From Alterisphingorhabdus sp038748365 (GTDB taxonomy: Bacteria; Pseudomonadota; Alphaproteobacteria; Sphingomonadales; Sphingomonadaceae), in the NCBI GenBank assembly GCA_038748365.1, contig JBCDIZ010000013.1, positions 4,728 through 68,727 on the forward strand: DNA of 64,000 nucleotides. The letters are read 5' to 3'. Positions 15,523-24,511 of the stretch are shown in pieces. Positions within the stretch are counted from its first letter, which is position 1. The number at the start of each line of letters is the position of its first letter. A model generated the notes under the pieces. That model was not told where the DNA came from. It worked only from the letters and a program-made list of their open reading frames with translations, and ran no database searches. The position numbers and the translations under genes are program-made.

Positions 15523-16610
15523 GCTTTAACACATTTGGCCGATTGCTGCGTTTTAGCACTTGGGGGGAGAGCCACGGGCCTGCTTTGGGCGCGGTGGTCG
15601 ACGGGTGTCCGCCGGGGCTGGAGCTGAGCGAGGCCGATATCCAACCCTTTATGGATGCACGCAAGCCGGGGACGTCGCGTTTCACCACTCAGCGGCGTGA
15701 GGCTGATGAGGTACGGATATTGTCGGGCGTGTTTGAGGGCAAAACCACTGGCACTCCGATCAGCCTGATGATCGAGAATACCGATCAGCGCTCCAAAGAC
15801 TATAGCGAGATCGCGCAGAAATATCGGCCCGGCCATGCCGATTACAGCTATGATGCCAAATATGGTTTTCGCGATTATCGAGGCGGTGGCCGTTCGAGCG
15901 CGCGCGAGACAGCGGCGCGGGTGGCGGCGGGCGGCGTAGCGCGCAAGATTATCCCTGAGGTGACGCTGACCGCCTATGTCTGCGAGCTTGGCGGCGATGC
16001 GATTGATCGCGATAATTTTAATGTGGAGCTTATCAGCCAGAACCCGTTTTTCTGCCCCGATGCGGCGGCGGCCGAGCGCTGGGCTGAAAAGGTCGACGCT
16101 GCGCGCAAAGCGGGTAGTTCCTTGGGCGCAGTGGTCGAATGTGTCGCCAACGGGGTTCCCGCCGGTTGGGGTGCGCCGCTATATGCCAAGATGGACAGCG
16201 AGTTGGCTGCAGCGATGATGAGCATTAATGCCACCAAAGGCGTCGAGATTGGTGATGGCTTTGAAGCCGCGCGGCTCACAGGCGAGCAAAATGCCGATGC
16301 TATGTATCCCGGCGAGGATGGCCAAAATGCTATCAGGCCCGAATTTGCCGCTAATCATGCCGGAGGCACGGCGGGTGGTATCACCACTGGTCAGCCACTT
16401 GTCTGCCGTGTGGCGTTCAAGCCTACCAGTTCCATCTTGACCCCGGTCGCTACCATCACCCGCGATGGCGAGGCGACCGAGATTGTCACCAAGGGCCGCC
16501 ATGACCCCTGTGTCGGCATCAGAGGCACGCCGGTGGTCGAGGCGATGATGGCACTGGTGCTGGCGGATCAAAAACTGCTGCATCGCGGGCAGTGCGGCCA
16601 AAACGGATAG
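15519..16610 (+). CDS. aroC: Chorismate synthase
   Basis: The 363-residue enzyme is the last step of the shikimate pathway, converting EPSP to chorismate with reduced FMN. It shows GESHGPALGAVVDGCPPGL near residue 13, RYRPGHADYSYDAKYGFRDYR in the equivalent form near 105, GGGRSSARETAARVAAG near 125, and RGTPVVEAMMALVLAD at the end. The ATG overlaps the DUF559 stop. GGAGGGTGAA inside the repeat is the only Shine-Dalgarno candidate. Confidence 0.96.
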   Translation: MSFNTFGRLLRFSTWGESHGPALGAVVDGCPPGLELSEADIQPFMDARKPGTSRFTTQRREADEVRILSGVFEGKTTGTPISLMIENTDQRSKDYSEIAQKYRPGHADYSYDAKYGFRDYRGGGRSSARETAARVAAGGVARKIIPEVTLTAYVCELGGDAIDRDNFNVELISQNPFFCPDAAAAERWAEKVDAARKAGSSLGAVVECVANGVPAGWGAPLYAKMDSELAAAMMSINATKGVEIGDGFEAARLTGEQNADAMYPGEDGQNAIRPEFAANHAGGTAGGITTGQPLVCRVAFKPTSSILTPVATITRDGEATEIVTKGRHDPCVGIRGTPVVEAMMALVLADQKLLHRGQCGQNG

Positions 16611-16619
16611 CACCCGGCA

Positions 16620-18413
16620 ATGATCCTAGAGACCATTCGCGACTGGATTGATTTCTACTCGGCTCAGATTGGGCTAGTGATCCTCGCACTGATGTTTGCC
16701 GGGTTTATCTCCGAGCGCTTTCCTGCCGCTGTGGTCGCGATATTGGGTGCATGTACCTTTCTTTTTCTCGGTATCATCGACAGCGACGGGCTGTTCTCGG
16801 TCTTCTCCAACACCGCGCCGATTACCATCGGTGCGATGTTTATCCTGTCTGGTGCCTTGCTGCGCACCGGTACCATAGATGCCGTCGCCGATCTCATCAT
16901 CCGTCGCGCCCGCATCCAACCCAAGCTGGCGGTGGCGGAGATGTTCCTCGGTGCCTTTGTCGCCTCGGCCTTTATGAATAATACCCCGGTGGTGCTGGTG
17001 ATGATTCCGATCATTATGAAGCTGGGCAATGAAACCGGCTATGCGCCAAAAAAACTGCTGATTCCGCTGTCCTTTATCTGCATTTTGGGCGGTACCACGA
17101 CGCTGATCGGTACCTCTACCAACCTGATTGTCGACGCCGTGGCGCGCGATTCCGGTATGGAGCCATTCGGTATATTCGAGATTACACCCTTTGGCCTTAT
17201 CGCTGGGGTTGTCGGGGTTGGCATATTGCTGCTGTTCGGCAATTTGCTGTTGCCGGGTGACGCATCCGATTCAGATTTTGAGCCCAGCGATGAATCGCAA
17301 TTCCTGACCGAGTTAACGGTGCGCAATCGCAGCGAGGCCATCGACAAGAAATTCAGCGAATTGCCGATCGCCAAACGCGCCCGGATTACCGCGACCGCGA
17401 TTAAGCGCGATGGCAACACTATTCGCCACTATCTCGAAGATGAGCGGATGCAAGCGGGGGACCGGATTGTCGTCCGGCTCGATCTGCAGGAGCTGTTATC
17501 GCTGCGCAGCTCAGATGATTATAAAATCGGCATTGTCCGCAAGGGTGATGTTGGGCCGCTGGGCGAAACGCTGGTGGAAGCCACTGTCGCGCCGGGTCAC
17601 CCGGCCATTGGTAACCGGCTGTTCGACATTCCGTTTCTGAGCCAGCTCAATGTCCGCATCTTGGGGCTCAGCCGCTTCCGCGCATTGCCGCGCTCTGACC
17701 TGCCTAATGCGCGTATCCATGCCGCGGATAAGCTGCTGGTCACCGGATCGAATGACGATATCAAGCGCATGTATGAGAATCCCAATCTCTTCGGTATCGT
17801 TCAGACGACAGCGCGCGCTTTCCGCCGTGACCGGGCGCCGATAGCGATTGTTGCATTGTTCCTAGTGGTAGCGCTGGCGGCGATGAATGTCCTGACCATT
17901 GCGGTTGCAGCGATCCTCGGTGTCGGCGCGATATTGCTGGCGCGTTGTATTGATGCCGAGGAGGCATGGAGCTCGATTGACGGCAATGTGCTGGTGCTGA
18001 TCTTCGCCATGCTGGCGGTCGGCGTCGGGCTGGAGCGCGCGGGCAGTGTCGCGCTGCTGGTCGGCTATCTCAGCCCCTATCTCAACAATGTTCCGCCCTT
18101 TGCGATTATCTTTGCGGTCTATCTCTTCTCTGTGATTATGACCGAGATTGTCACCAACAATGCGGTGGCGATCATCGTAACGCCGATTGTCATCACGCTG
18201 GCGAGTGAGCTCGGCCTTGACCCGCGTCCACTGGTGATCGCGGTGATGTTCGCCGCTTCGGCCAGCTTTGCCACACCGATTGGCTATCAGACCAATACGC
18301 TGGTTTATGCCGCCGGCAATTATCGCTTCACCGACTTTTTCAAGGCCGGTATCCCGCTCACCATCGGCGTTGGCACCGCCACCTGTTTCGCCATTTCCTA
18401 TTTTATGATGTGA
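16620..18413 (+). CDS. SLC13-family permease with two TrkA-C (RCK_C) domains
   Basis: The 597-residue inner-membrane transporter has transmembrane helices at about 1-205 and 395-597, separated by a cytoplasmic insert (about 215-385) holding two RCK_C-like domains. It has paired transport signatures MNNTPVVLVMIP / GTSTNLIVD in the first half and TNNAVAIIVTP / TPIGYQTNTLVY in the second, as in Na+:sulfate or dicarboxylate carriers of the divalent anion family. The substrate (sulfate, phosphate or dicarboxylate) is not determinable. It starts 9 bases after aroC. Confidence 0.85.
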   Translation: MILETIRDWIDFYSAQIGLVILALMFAGFISERFPAAVVAILGACTFLFLGIIDSDGLFSVFSNTAPITIGAMFILSGALLRTGTIDAVADLIIRRARIQPKLAVAEMFLGAFVASAFMNNTPVVLVMIPIIMKLGNETGYAPKKLLIPLSFICILGGTTTLIGTSTNLIVDAVARDSGMEPFGIFEITPFGLIAGVVGVGILLLFGNLLLPGDASDSDFEPSDESQFLTELTVRNRSEAIDKKFSELPIAKRARITATAIKRDGNTIRHYLEDERMQAGDRIVVRLDLQELLSLRSSDDYKIGIVRKGDVGPLGETLVEATVAPGHPAIGNRLFDIPFLSQLNVRILGLSRFRALPRSDLPNARIHAADKLLVTGSNDDIKRMYENPNLFGIVQTTARAFRRDRAPIAIVALFLVVALAAMNVLTIAVAAILGVGAILLARCIDAEEAWSSIDGNVLVLIFAMLAVGVGLERAGSVALLVGYLSPYLNNVPPFAIIFAVYLFSVIMTEIVTNNAVAIIVTPIVITLASELGLDPRPLVIAVMFAASASFATPIGYQTNTLVYAAGNYRFTDFFKAGIPLTIGVGTATCFAISYFMM

Positions 18414-18491
18414 TGCCGGGACTTGCCGAGCGGTGCACTGACGCTACAAAGCTGGTCAATTCAGACCGATAACCAATAAGAAGGATCACCC

Positions 18492-19730
18492 ATGCTGCGT
18501 TTCTGGTTTGCCATTCCTTTATGGCAGCGGGTGATTGCCGCGCTGATATTGGGCATCGCCGTAGGGCTGTTCTGGGGACCGGAATCGGTCGCGATCAAAT
18601 GGATCGGTGATTTCTTTATCAAGTCGATCAAGATGCTGGTGGTGCCGCTGATCTTCTTCTCGCTGGTATCTGGTGTGGCGGCGATTGGTGATCTGCGCAA
18701 GCTGGGCAGTGTCGGTGGACGAGCGCTGTTGTTGTTCGTTGTGACAGGGCAAATTTCTGTCTGGCTGGGGCTGGCTCTGGGAACATTTGTCCAGCCGGGC
18801 ATGGGTCTCGATACCAGCGGTATCCCCAAGGGCGAAACGCCCGAGCCCAAAGAAACCAGTGCCACCGATATGATCCTCTCCATCGTGCCGGAAAGCCCGG
18901 TGCAGGTAATGGCGGATGTCAATGTGCTGCCGCTGATCGTCTTTGCCCTGCTGATCGGCATCGGCATTTTGATGGCGAAGGAAGAAGGTGAGCCGGTACA
19001 GCGCATCTTCGATAGCGGTGCGGTGATCATGCAGAAGGTGACTATGGTGGTCATGGAGCTGACCCCGTTCGGCGTATTCGCGCTAATGGCCTGGGTCGCG
19101 GGCAATCTCGGCACTGATGCGCTGCTCGCGCTCGCCAAGCTGGTGGGCCTTAACTATCTTGGCTGCCTGTTGATCATCCTCGGCATGTATTCGCTGATGA
19201 TCAAATTGCTGGCGAAGCTGCCGGTAATCGACTTCTTCCGCGGCATCGTCGACGCGATTGCCGTCAGCTATTCCACTGCCTCGTCCAACGCAACCTTGCC
19301 TGTGACCCTGCGTTGCACCCAGCGCAATCTCGGCGTCTCGACCAGCGTATCCAGCTTTGTCGTCTCGCTGGGTGCGACAGTGAACATGAACGGAACCGCC
19401 ATGTATCTCGGCCTAGCAACGCTCTTTGGCGCGCAGGTCTTTGGCGTTGATTTGAGCTGGGGCGACTATTTCCTGATCTCGATCCTCGGCACGCTTGGCG
19501 CAGTCGGCGCGGCAGGTATTCCCGGCGCTGGCCTGATCATGATGTCGCTGGTCTTTGGTGCCGTCGGCGTGCCGTTGGAAACCATCGGACTGGTCGCCGG
19601 TGTTGACCGTATCATGGACATGATCCGCACCACCACCAATGTCTCGGGCGACGCCGCGGTGGCCACCACGGTCGCGGCGATGACGGGTGAGATTGATACT
19701 GAAGAAATGATCAGCGCGGATGATGTGTGA
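18492..19730 (+). CDS. Dicarboxylate/amino acid:cation symporter (DAACS family)
   Basis: The 412-residue GltP/DctA-type carrier has about eight membrane helices and two re-entrant loops. Hallmarks are the serine-rich hairpin segment SYSTASSNATLPVT near residue 257, NMNGTAMY near 300 and the final GVDRIMDMIRTTTNVSGDA. An AGGATCACC Shine-Dalgarno-like stretch precedes the ATG. It takes up glutamate, aspartate or C4-dicarboxylates with Na+ or H+; which of these cannot be told. Confidence 0.9.
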   Translation: MLRFWFAIPLWQRVIAALILGIAVGLFWGPESVAIKWIGDFFIKSIKMLVVPLIFFSLVSGVAAIGDLRKLGSVGGRALLLFVVTGQISVWLGLALGTFVQPGMGLDTSGIPKGETPEPKETSATDMILSIVPESPVQVMADVNVLPLIVFALLIGIGILMAKEEGEPVQRIFDSGAVIMQKVTMVVMELTPFGVFALMAWVAGNLGTDALLALAKLVGLNYLGCLLIILGMYSLMIKLLAKLPVIDFFRGIVDAIAVSYSTASSNATLPVTLRCTQRNLGVSTSVSSFVVSLGATVNMNGTAMYLGLATLFGAQVFGVDLSWGDYFLISILGTLGAVGAAGIPGAGLIMMSLVFGAVGVPLETIGLVAGVDRIMDMIRTTTNVSGDAAVATTVAAMTGEIDTEEMISADDV

Positions 19731-19739
19731 TGCCCACTC

Positions 19740-19813
19740 CGCTGCGACTAACCTCGCCTGCGGCTCGCTAAGTCTTGCTCCCCTTCCGCTTGCGGGAGGG
19801 GCTGGGGGTGGGT
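19740..19813. repeat. Family F block joined to a family B-type hairpin
   Basis: CGCTGCGACTAAC then GCTCGCTAAGTCTTGC leads into hairpin CCCCTTCCGCTTGCGGGAGGGG and GGGGGTGGG. It occupies the convergent gap between the symporter and the L,D-transpeptidase and could stop both transcripts. Confidence 0.55.
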
Positions 19814-19820
19814 CTGATAT

Positions 19821-20357
19821 TTAAGGTTGAATAATAATCTCGGTGCCCACCGGCACCAGCTGCCACAGCTCATCCATCTCGCTATTGGTCACGGCTATAC
19901 AGCCATCGGTCCAGTCATAGGGCAGGGCGGGGCCCTCCCAGCCGTTCATCTGGCCATGGATAAAGATATCGCCGCCGGGCGACTGGCCACGTTCTTCGGC
20001 ATAGGCGCGGTCGGCGGCATTGGGGTAGGAGATACCGAGCGAGAGATGGGCAATGCTGTTCGGGTTGCGCCGATCAATGGTATAGCGGCCTTCGGGCGTG
20101 CGCTCATCGCCCTGAAAGCGTTTATGACCAACTGGATCGTCGCCAAAACGGATGCCCGTATAGCGGGCAATCACCTTGCCATCCGCGTAAAGATCCAAAA
20201 CGCGGTCGCTCTTGTCGACCATTATGGTGTCGGCGGTCAGCCCTTTCGCTATCGCTGCCGCCCCACCCATTATTTGGGGGTTGCTATGCGCAGTCTGACA
20301 TGCTGCCAATGCCATAGTCGGCACGAGCAAAAGTAGGACATGGCTAATCCGCCGCAT
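19821..20357 (-). CDS. L,D-transpeptidase family lipoprotein (YkuD domain)
   Basis: The protein has about 178 residues. A signal peptide ends at a lipobox LAAC near residue 19, so it is probably lipid-anchored in the outer membrane. The YkuD catalytic domain has IFIHGQMNGWEG and the cysteine motif WTDGCIAVTN. The usual arginine after GCI is replaced, as in YafK-like members. By family it forms 3-3 peptidoglycan crosslinks or attaches proteins to peptidoglycan. The start at MRRISH is preferred; it overlaps the upstream lipoprotein gene by about 14 bases. Confidence 0.85.
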   Translation of the reverse strand: MRRISHVLLLLVPTMALAACQTAHSNPQIMGGAAAIAKGLTADTIMVDKSDRVLDLYADGKVIARYTGIRFGDDPVGHKRFQGDERTPEGRYTIDRRNPNSIAHLSLGISYPNAADRAYAEERGQSPGGDIFIHGQMNGWEGPALPYDWTDGCIAVTNSEMDELWQLVPVGTEIIIQP

Positions 20358-20790
20358 CATCGCTGGCCCCATCCTCGATCAATTCAATCTCTTGGAACCG
20401 GTTAAGCCCGCAGGCCCCGCGCGGCTGCAACCCTGGACCGACTGGCGAAAGCACTGTGATAATATCCGCCTGGCATAGCTGGGTCAGAGAGGTGGAGTAG
20501 GTGAAAGATTTTTCGTAGCCGAGCCCGCCGCAACGCGCGGACAGATTATTGCGATAGGTTTGGCCGCCATTGAGCACAAAATCGATGGTATAATCGTCAT
20601 GGACCACGGTGCGCTTGATCCGCTGGATCGGTATACAGGCGCGGGGTTCGCCGATGAGATTTGCGGCGGGCGCTTTGCTCTGGCTGCGGGTACTTTCTGT
20701 ACCATTCGCATTAGCGCATCCCGCTATGGCCAGTGCTGCACAAAAGATCAGCGAAGTATGGGCAAGTGAAAGCGAGTGCGTCTGCATCAT
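20344..20790 (-). CDS. Small exported lipoprotein, unknown function
   Basis: The protein has about 148 residues. Its signal peptide carries lipobox IAGC near residue 25. The mature part has four or five further cysteines (RACIP, SARCGG, LCQAD, GACGL), consistent with periplasmic disulphides, and an acidic tail. I do not recognise the family. It overlaps the following L,D-transpeptidase gene and is presumably translated with it, which hints at an envelope role. The exact start among 20811, 20790 and 20787 is uncertain. Confidence 0.75.
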   Translation of the reverse strand: MMQTHSLSLAHTSLIFCAALAIAGCANANGTESTRSQSKAPAANLIGEPRACIPIQRIKRTVVHDDYTIDFVLNGGQTYRNNLSARCGGLGYEKSFTYSTSLTQLCQADIITVLSPVGPGLQPRGACGLNRFQEIELIEDGASDDAAD

Positions 20791-20895
20791 CCATCTCCTA
20801 AGTGTGAGCATAACACATCATGGCCGATGAGCGCAGGCTGAATGTGCTATTGCCGTAGCGTAACAGAGCGCGATGGAATGCGTGCTAATCGCGGA

Positions 20896-21555
20896 TCAAG
20901 CCGATGCTTTGGCCGCTTTCGGATCAGGCGTCTTCTTCTTGAACCGGCACAGATCGTCCACCGGGCAGCGCCAGCATTCGGGGGTGCGCGCCTTGCAGAT
21001 ATAGCGGCCATGCAGGATCAGCCAGTGATGTGCGCCGACGCGGAACGGTTTCGGTGTCTGCTTCTCCAGCTTCTTTTCCACTGCCAGCACCGTCTTGCCG
21101 GGAGCCAGCCCGGTGCGATTGCCGACGCGGAAAATATGGGTGTCGACGGCAAAAGTCTCTTCACCAAAGGCGCAGTTCATCACCACATTCGCGGTCTTGC
21201 GCCCGACCCCGGGCAGCGCCACCAGCGCCTCACGATCATTGGGGACCTCGCCACCATGATCACGGATCAGTGCTTCGGATAGTGCAATCACATTCTTGGC
21301 CTTATTGTTATACAGACCGATGGTCTTGATATGCTGCTTCAGTCCCTCGACTCCCAGCGCGACCATCTGCTCGGGTGTTTTGACCTTTTTGAAAAGCTCT
21401 TTGGTGGCCTTGTTGACCCCGACATCGGTGGATTGCGCCGAACAGGTGACCGCCACCAGCAACTGATAGGTGTTGCCATAGTTCAACTCGGTCTCCGGCT
21501 CGGGATTGTCTTCGGCGAGACGGCGATAAAACTCGAATATATCGTCTTTTTTCAT
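20896..21555 (-). CDS. nth: Endonuclease III (DNA glycosylase/AP lyase)
   Basis: The 219-residue enzyme removes oxidised pyrimidines and nicks the abasic site. It has the helix-hairpin-helix LPGVGRKTANVV with its catalytic lysine environment, the aspartate in FAVDTHIFRVGNR, and the 4Fe-4S loop C-x6-C-x2-C-x5-C (CKARTPECWRCPVDDLC). It lies 9 bases downstream of dapB on the same strand. Confidence 0.95.
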   Translation of the reverse strand: MKKDDIFEFYRRLAEDNPEPETELNYGNTYQLLVAVTCSAQSTDVGVNKATKELFKKVKTPEQMVALGVEGLKQHIKTIGLYNNKAKNVIALSEALIRDHGGEVPNDREALVALPGVGRKTANVVMNCAFGEETFAVDTHIFRVGNRTGLAPGKTVLAVEKKLEKQTPKPFRVGAHHWLILHGRYICKARTPECWRCPVDDLCRFKKKTPDPKAAKASA

Positions 21556-21564
21556 TAGCTTGTG

Positions 21565-22299
21565 CTACAATCCCAGCACATCAGGCATTGAATATCGTCC
21601 TGCTTGCTTGCCCATCAGCCATTCCGCCGCACGCATAGCGCCCCTTGCAAACAGCGCCCGTTTTTCGGCGCGATGGTTGAGTTCTATGCGCTCATGTTCG
21701 GTGGCGAAGAACACTTGATGTTCGCCTGCCACCGATCCACCGCGCAGCGAGACAAAGCCGATATCGCCCTGTTTGCGGGCACTAGTGATGCCGTCTCTGC
21801 CGCGATCACTGACTTCGGTGAGGTCCGCGCCACGACCAGCGGCTGCGGCCTCACCGAGCAGCAGTGCTGTCCCTGAAGGTGCATCGACCTTATGGCGGTG
21901 GTGCATCTCGGCAATCTCGATATCCCAATCCTCGCCAAGTCGCGATGCCGCCTCGTGTACCAGATGTGCAAGCATGGTGACGCCGAGCGAGGTATTGCCG
22001 GTCTGCAAAACCGCAATGCTTTCGCTGGCGTTATCGACCAGCCAGTGATGGCGTTCCTCCAGACCGGTTGTACCGATAACTATAGATGTGCCAGCGGCGA
22101 CAGCAGCATTGAGATTAGCCTCCAATGCTTGTGGCGCGGAAAAGTCGATCAGTATGTCTGCTGATTCGGCCAGTGCGGTGAGGGCATCCGTGCCGTCATC
22201 GGCATCGACACCGCCTGCATAGCCATGCGCGGCCTCGGCAATGGCGAATTTCAATGCCTCGCCCATGCGGCCGTTGCTGCCGATAATACCAATTCTCAT
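21565..22299 (-). CDS. dapB: 4-hydroxy-tetrahydrodipicolinate reductase
   Basis: The protein has 244 residues from MRIGIIGSNG (22299). It reduces hydroxytetrahydrodipicolinate with NAD(P)H on the lysine and diaminopimelate pathway. It has the Rossmann GSNGRMG motif at the N-terminus, the IGTTGLEERH loop, and the family signature HHRHKVDAPSGTALLLGEA near residue 135. Divergent from the sirtuin gene, with a family A repeat in the shared gap. Confidence 0.95.
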   Translation of the reverse strand: MRIGIIGSNGRMGEALKFAIAEAAHGYAGGVDADDGTDALTALAESADILIDFSAPQALEANLNAAVAAGTSIVIGTTGLEERHHWLVDNASESIAVLQTGNTSLGVTMLAHLVHEAASRLGEDWDIEIAEMHHRHKVDAPSGTALLLGEAAAAGRGADLTEVSDRGRDGITSARKQGDIGFVSLRGGSVAGEHQVFFATEHERIELNHRAEKRALFARGAMRAAEWLMGKQAGRYSMPDVLGL

Positions 22300-22331
22300 G
22301 TCTTGCCTCATCCTGTTTTGTAAAACCATAA

Positions 22332-22425
22332 CCGTTCGGGCTGAGCTTGTCGAAGCCCTGTCTTGTTCTTTTGTTCAAGCTTGTCAAAAAGAAGTACTGT
22401 CCTTCGACAGGCTCAGGACGAACGG
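22332..22425. repeat. Family A palindromic repeat (CCGTTCG...CGAACGG)
   Basis: The left arm CCGTTCGGGCTGAGCTTGTC and right arm ending CAGGCTCAGGACGAACGG form a long stem. It fills the gap between divergent dapB and the sirtuin gene and ends eight bases before the sirtuin ATG. Other copies lie at 31868 (inside coaBC) and 46272. Confidence 0.8.
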
Positions 22426-22433
22426 AGTGGAGA

Positions 22434-23150
22434 ATGGCCTCTATCAACAATATCGTCATCCTCACCGGTGCCGGGATCAGCGCCGAAAGCGGTGTCGCCA
22501 CCTTTCGTGGGCCCTACGGCCTTTGGGAAGGCCATCGGGTTGAAGACGTTGCGACGCCCGAGGCCTTTGTCCGCGATCCGATCATGGTGCAGCGCTTCTA
22601 TGATGAACGGCGGGCGGCGCTGGGCACAGTACAGCCTAATGCGGCGCATCAGGCATTGGGCCGGTTGGATCAGGAGTGGTCCGGTGAGCTTTTGCTGGTG
22701 ACGCAAAATGTTGACGATCTGCATGAGCGCGGCGGGGTTGATCCTACCAATGGCGGTCGCCTGCTGCATATGCATGGGGCACTAAAACGCGTCTGGTGCC
22801 TTGCCTGCGATACGCGATTGGACTGGGAAGGGCCGCTGCTCGATCAGCCGCCTTGTCCGGCTTGTGGTGCATCGGCGCTGCGTCCGGATATCGTATGGTT
22901 TGGTGAAATGCCCTATCATATGGACCAGATTGAGGCTGCATTGGCCGCGGCTGATCTGTTTGTTTCCATCGGCACATCGGGCGCAGTCTATCCAGCGGCA
23001 GGCTTTGTCCAGATGGCCCGGGCCTATGGTGCCCGCACGCTGGAGCTCAATCTCGATACATCGGAAGGCTCGCATCTTTTCCACGAAAGCCGCCGCGGCC
23101 CTGCGGGGGAGCTGGTGCCGCAATGGGTGGAGGAGATTCTCAGTGCCTAA
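22434..23150 (+). CDS. cobB: NAD-dependent protein deacylase (sirtuin, class III)
   Basis: The protein has 238 residues from ATG 22434 (an upstream in-frame extension is only repeat sequence). It removes acyl groups from lysines using NAD. It shows GAGISAESGVATFRG at about 11-25, TQNVDDLHERGG with catalytic His in HGALKRVWC, two zinc CxxC pairs (CLAC, CPAC) and FGEMPY. Tyr and Arg in FYDERR form the YxxR motif that in SIRT5 and E. coli CobB recognises succinyl and malonyl lysine, so desuccinylase activity is likely. The stop overlaps the convergent MAPEG gene by 4 bases. Confidence 0.92.
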   Translation: MASINNIVILTGAGISAESGVATFRGPYGLWEGHRVEDVATPEAFVRDPIMVQRFYDERRAALGTVQPNAAHQALGRLDQEWSGELLLVTQNVDDLHERGGVDPTNGGRLLHMHGALKRVWCLACDTRLDWEGPLLDQPPCPACGASALRPDIVWFGEMPYHMDQIEAALAAADLFVSIGTSGAVYPAAGFVQMARAYGARTLELNLDTSEGSHLFHESRRGPAGELVPQWVEEILSA

Positions 23151-23560
23151 ATCCCGAATTCTACACTGATGATTTTCCAGAAAATCCATATGATAAGCAG
23201 CGCATAGCTCAGCCAGGTGCCGATTACACCGAGGCTGCGGCCTAGCGGTGGCTTTGCCGGATCAGTCTGATTGTAAATACCGACAATATGCGCCGCGCGT
23301 GAGGCGAGGAATAGGGCGGCAATGGCGGTCAATATCCAGTGATTGGCCGGGACCATTTCGAGTAGCCCAATCATGATTACACCGAGTGGTGCATGTTCAA
23401 CCAGATTGCCATGCGCGCGCATGGCCTTGGTAAGCTCATCCACCTCGCCGTCGCCAAAGGGTACGCCGGCTTTGAACCGTTCGCGCACGGTGGAAATGGC
23501 GGTGGCCAATATCATGATTGCCAATATGGCGGCGGTGAGCGCGGTTACAGGTAAGGTCAT
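23147..23560 (-). CDS. MAPEG family membrane protein
   Basis: The protein has 137 residues with about four transmembrane helices. The MAPEG family signature is visible: RVRERFKAG in the form VRERFKAGVPFG, MRAHGNLVEHAPLGVIMIGLLEM, and SRAAHIVGIY. Eukaryotic MAPEG proteins are glutathione transferases or peroxidases; bacterial members have no firm function. It is convergent with cobB and overlaps it by 4 bases. Confidence 0.85.
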   Translation of the reverse strand: MTLPVTALTAAILAIMILATAISTVRERFKAGVPFGDGEVDELTKAMRAHGNLVEHAPLGVIMIGLLEMVPANHWILTAIAALFLASRAAHIVGIYNQTDPAKPPLGRSLGVIGTWLSYALLIIWIFWKIISVEFGI

Positions 23561-23614
23561 GCTATCCTCCGATTTGGATATTTCCCTTTGCTATCCGGTA
23601 TTTTGGAGCGCGTA

Positions 23615-24376
23615 TCAAGTGTCGCCGCAGGTGCGGCAATCGGGGTCGGGATGCAGTGTGATACTGCGCATTGTCATGGTCTTGCCATCAATAATCTGCA
23701 GGCTGTTGGACGGACGCGACCCAAAATCGGTAATCACCCGCACCGCTTCCATCGCTGCCATGCATCCCATCATACCGACCATCGCACCGAGTACGCCATT
23801 TTCGGCGCAGGTATCGCAGTCATCGCTGTCAAAAGCATCGCCAACGAAGCAGCGATAGCAGGGCTGGTTGGGTTGATATCCTCTGAATACGCCTAATTGA
23901 CCTTGAAACTGGCCAATAGCGGCAGACACCAATGGCACTCTGTTAGCGACAGCCCAATCATTGATCGCGAGCCGACTGGCGAAGCTGTCTGTGCCGTCAA
24001 TCAGCACATCGGGTAGCTTGTCGTCTTGCCATTTATGCTGCGCGGTAAATTTTTGATTATAATAGCTAATATTGATTTCGGGATAGGTTTTACCCAGCCA
24101 TTTTGCTGCGCTTTCAGCCTTAGGCTTTCCGATATCGGAATCGCTGAACAATATCTGGCGTTGGAGGTTGCTAAGATCAACATCATCGTCATCAAATAGG
24201 GTGATGCGACCAATGCCGCCCGCTGCGAGATAGGCGAGGGCCGGACATCCTATGCCTCCTGCACCAATCACCAGTACATGCGCATTGGCAAGCAATGTCT
24301 GCCCGCGTCCGCCGATATCGGGCAAGATGATCTGGCGTTGGTAACGGTCCAACTCTGCGTCGGTGAGTTCTCTCAT
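23615..24376 (-). CDS. moeB: MoeB/ThiF-type adenylyltransferase
   Basis: The 253-residue E1-like enzyme adenylates the C-terminal Gly-Gly of a sulphur-carrier protein (MoaD or ThiS). It has the ATP-binding segment GAGGIGCPALAYLAAGGIGR near residue 37, DDDVDLSNLQRQ, the zinc cysteines CYRC and CRTC, and the cysteine in DTCAENGVLG. Whether it serves molybdopterin or thiazole synthesis cannot be told from context. It lies downstream of dnaA. Confidence 0.88.
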   Translation of the reverse strand: MRELTDAELDRYQRQIILPDIGGRGQTLLANAHVLVIGAGGIGCPALAYLAAGGIGRITLFDDDDVDLSNLQRQILFSDSDIGKPKAESAAKWLGKTYPEINISYYNQKFTAQHKWQDDKLPDVLIDGTDSFASRLAINDWAVANRVPLVSAAIGQFQGQLGVFRGYQPNQPCYRCFVGDAFDSDDCDTCAENGVLGAMVGMMGCMAAMEAVRVITDFGSRPSNSLQIIDGKTMTMRSITLHPDPDCRTCGDT

Positions 24377-24432
24377 GATGCGGCTATAGGGTAGAGCCGG
24401 TGCTTATGAGAAGCCCGGAGATCGGATTTTAG

Positions 24433-24494
24433 TTCACGCGGAGGCGCGGAGACGCGAAGAATAATATCTCCGTGTCTCCGCGCCTCCGTGTGAA
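24433..24494. repeat. Near-perfect 21-bp stem palindrome (family D)
   Basis: The left arm 24433-24453 (TTCACGCGGAGGCGCGGAGAC) pairs with 24474-24494 with one mismatch around a 20-base loop. It lies 18 bases past the dnaA stop, in the short gap before moeB, and may end dnaA transcription. A related, more decayed copy is at 8911-9003. Confidence 0.75.
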
Positions 24495-24511
24495 ATCATC
24501 ATTCTCAGTGA

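Noticed and set aside
22347..22433. N-terminal extension of the sirtuin
   Set aside because: It is translated family A repeat; the domain starts at ATG 22434 with its own purine-rich leader.
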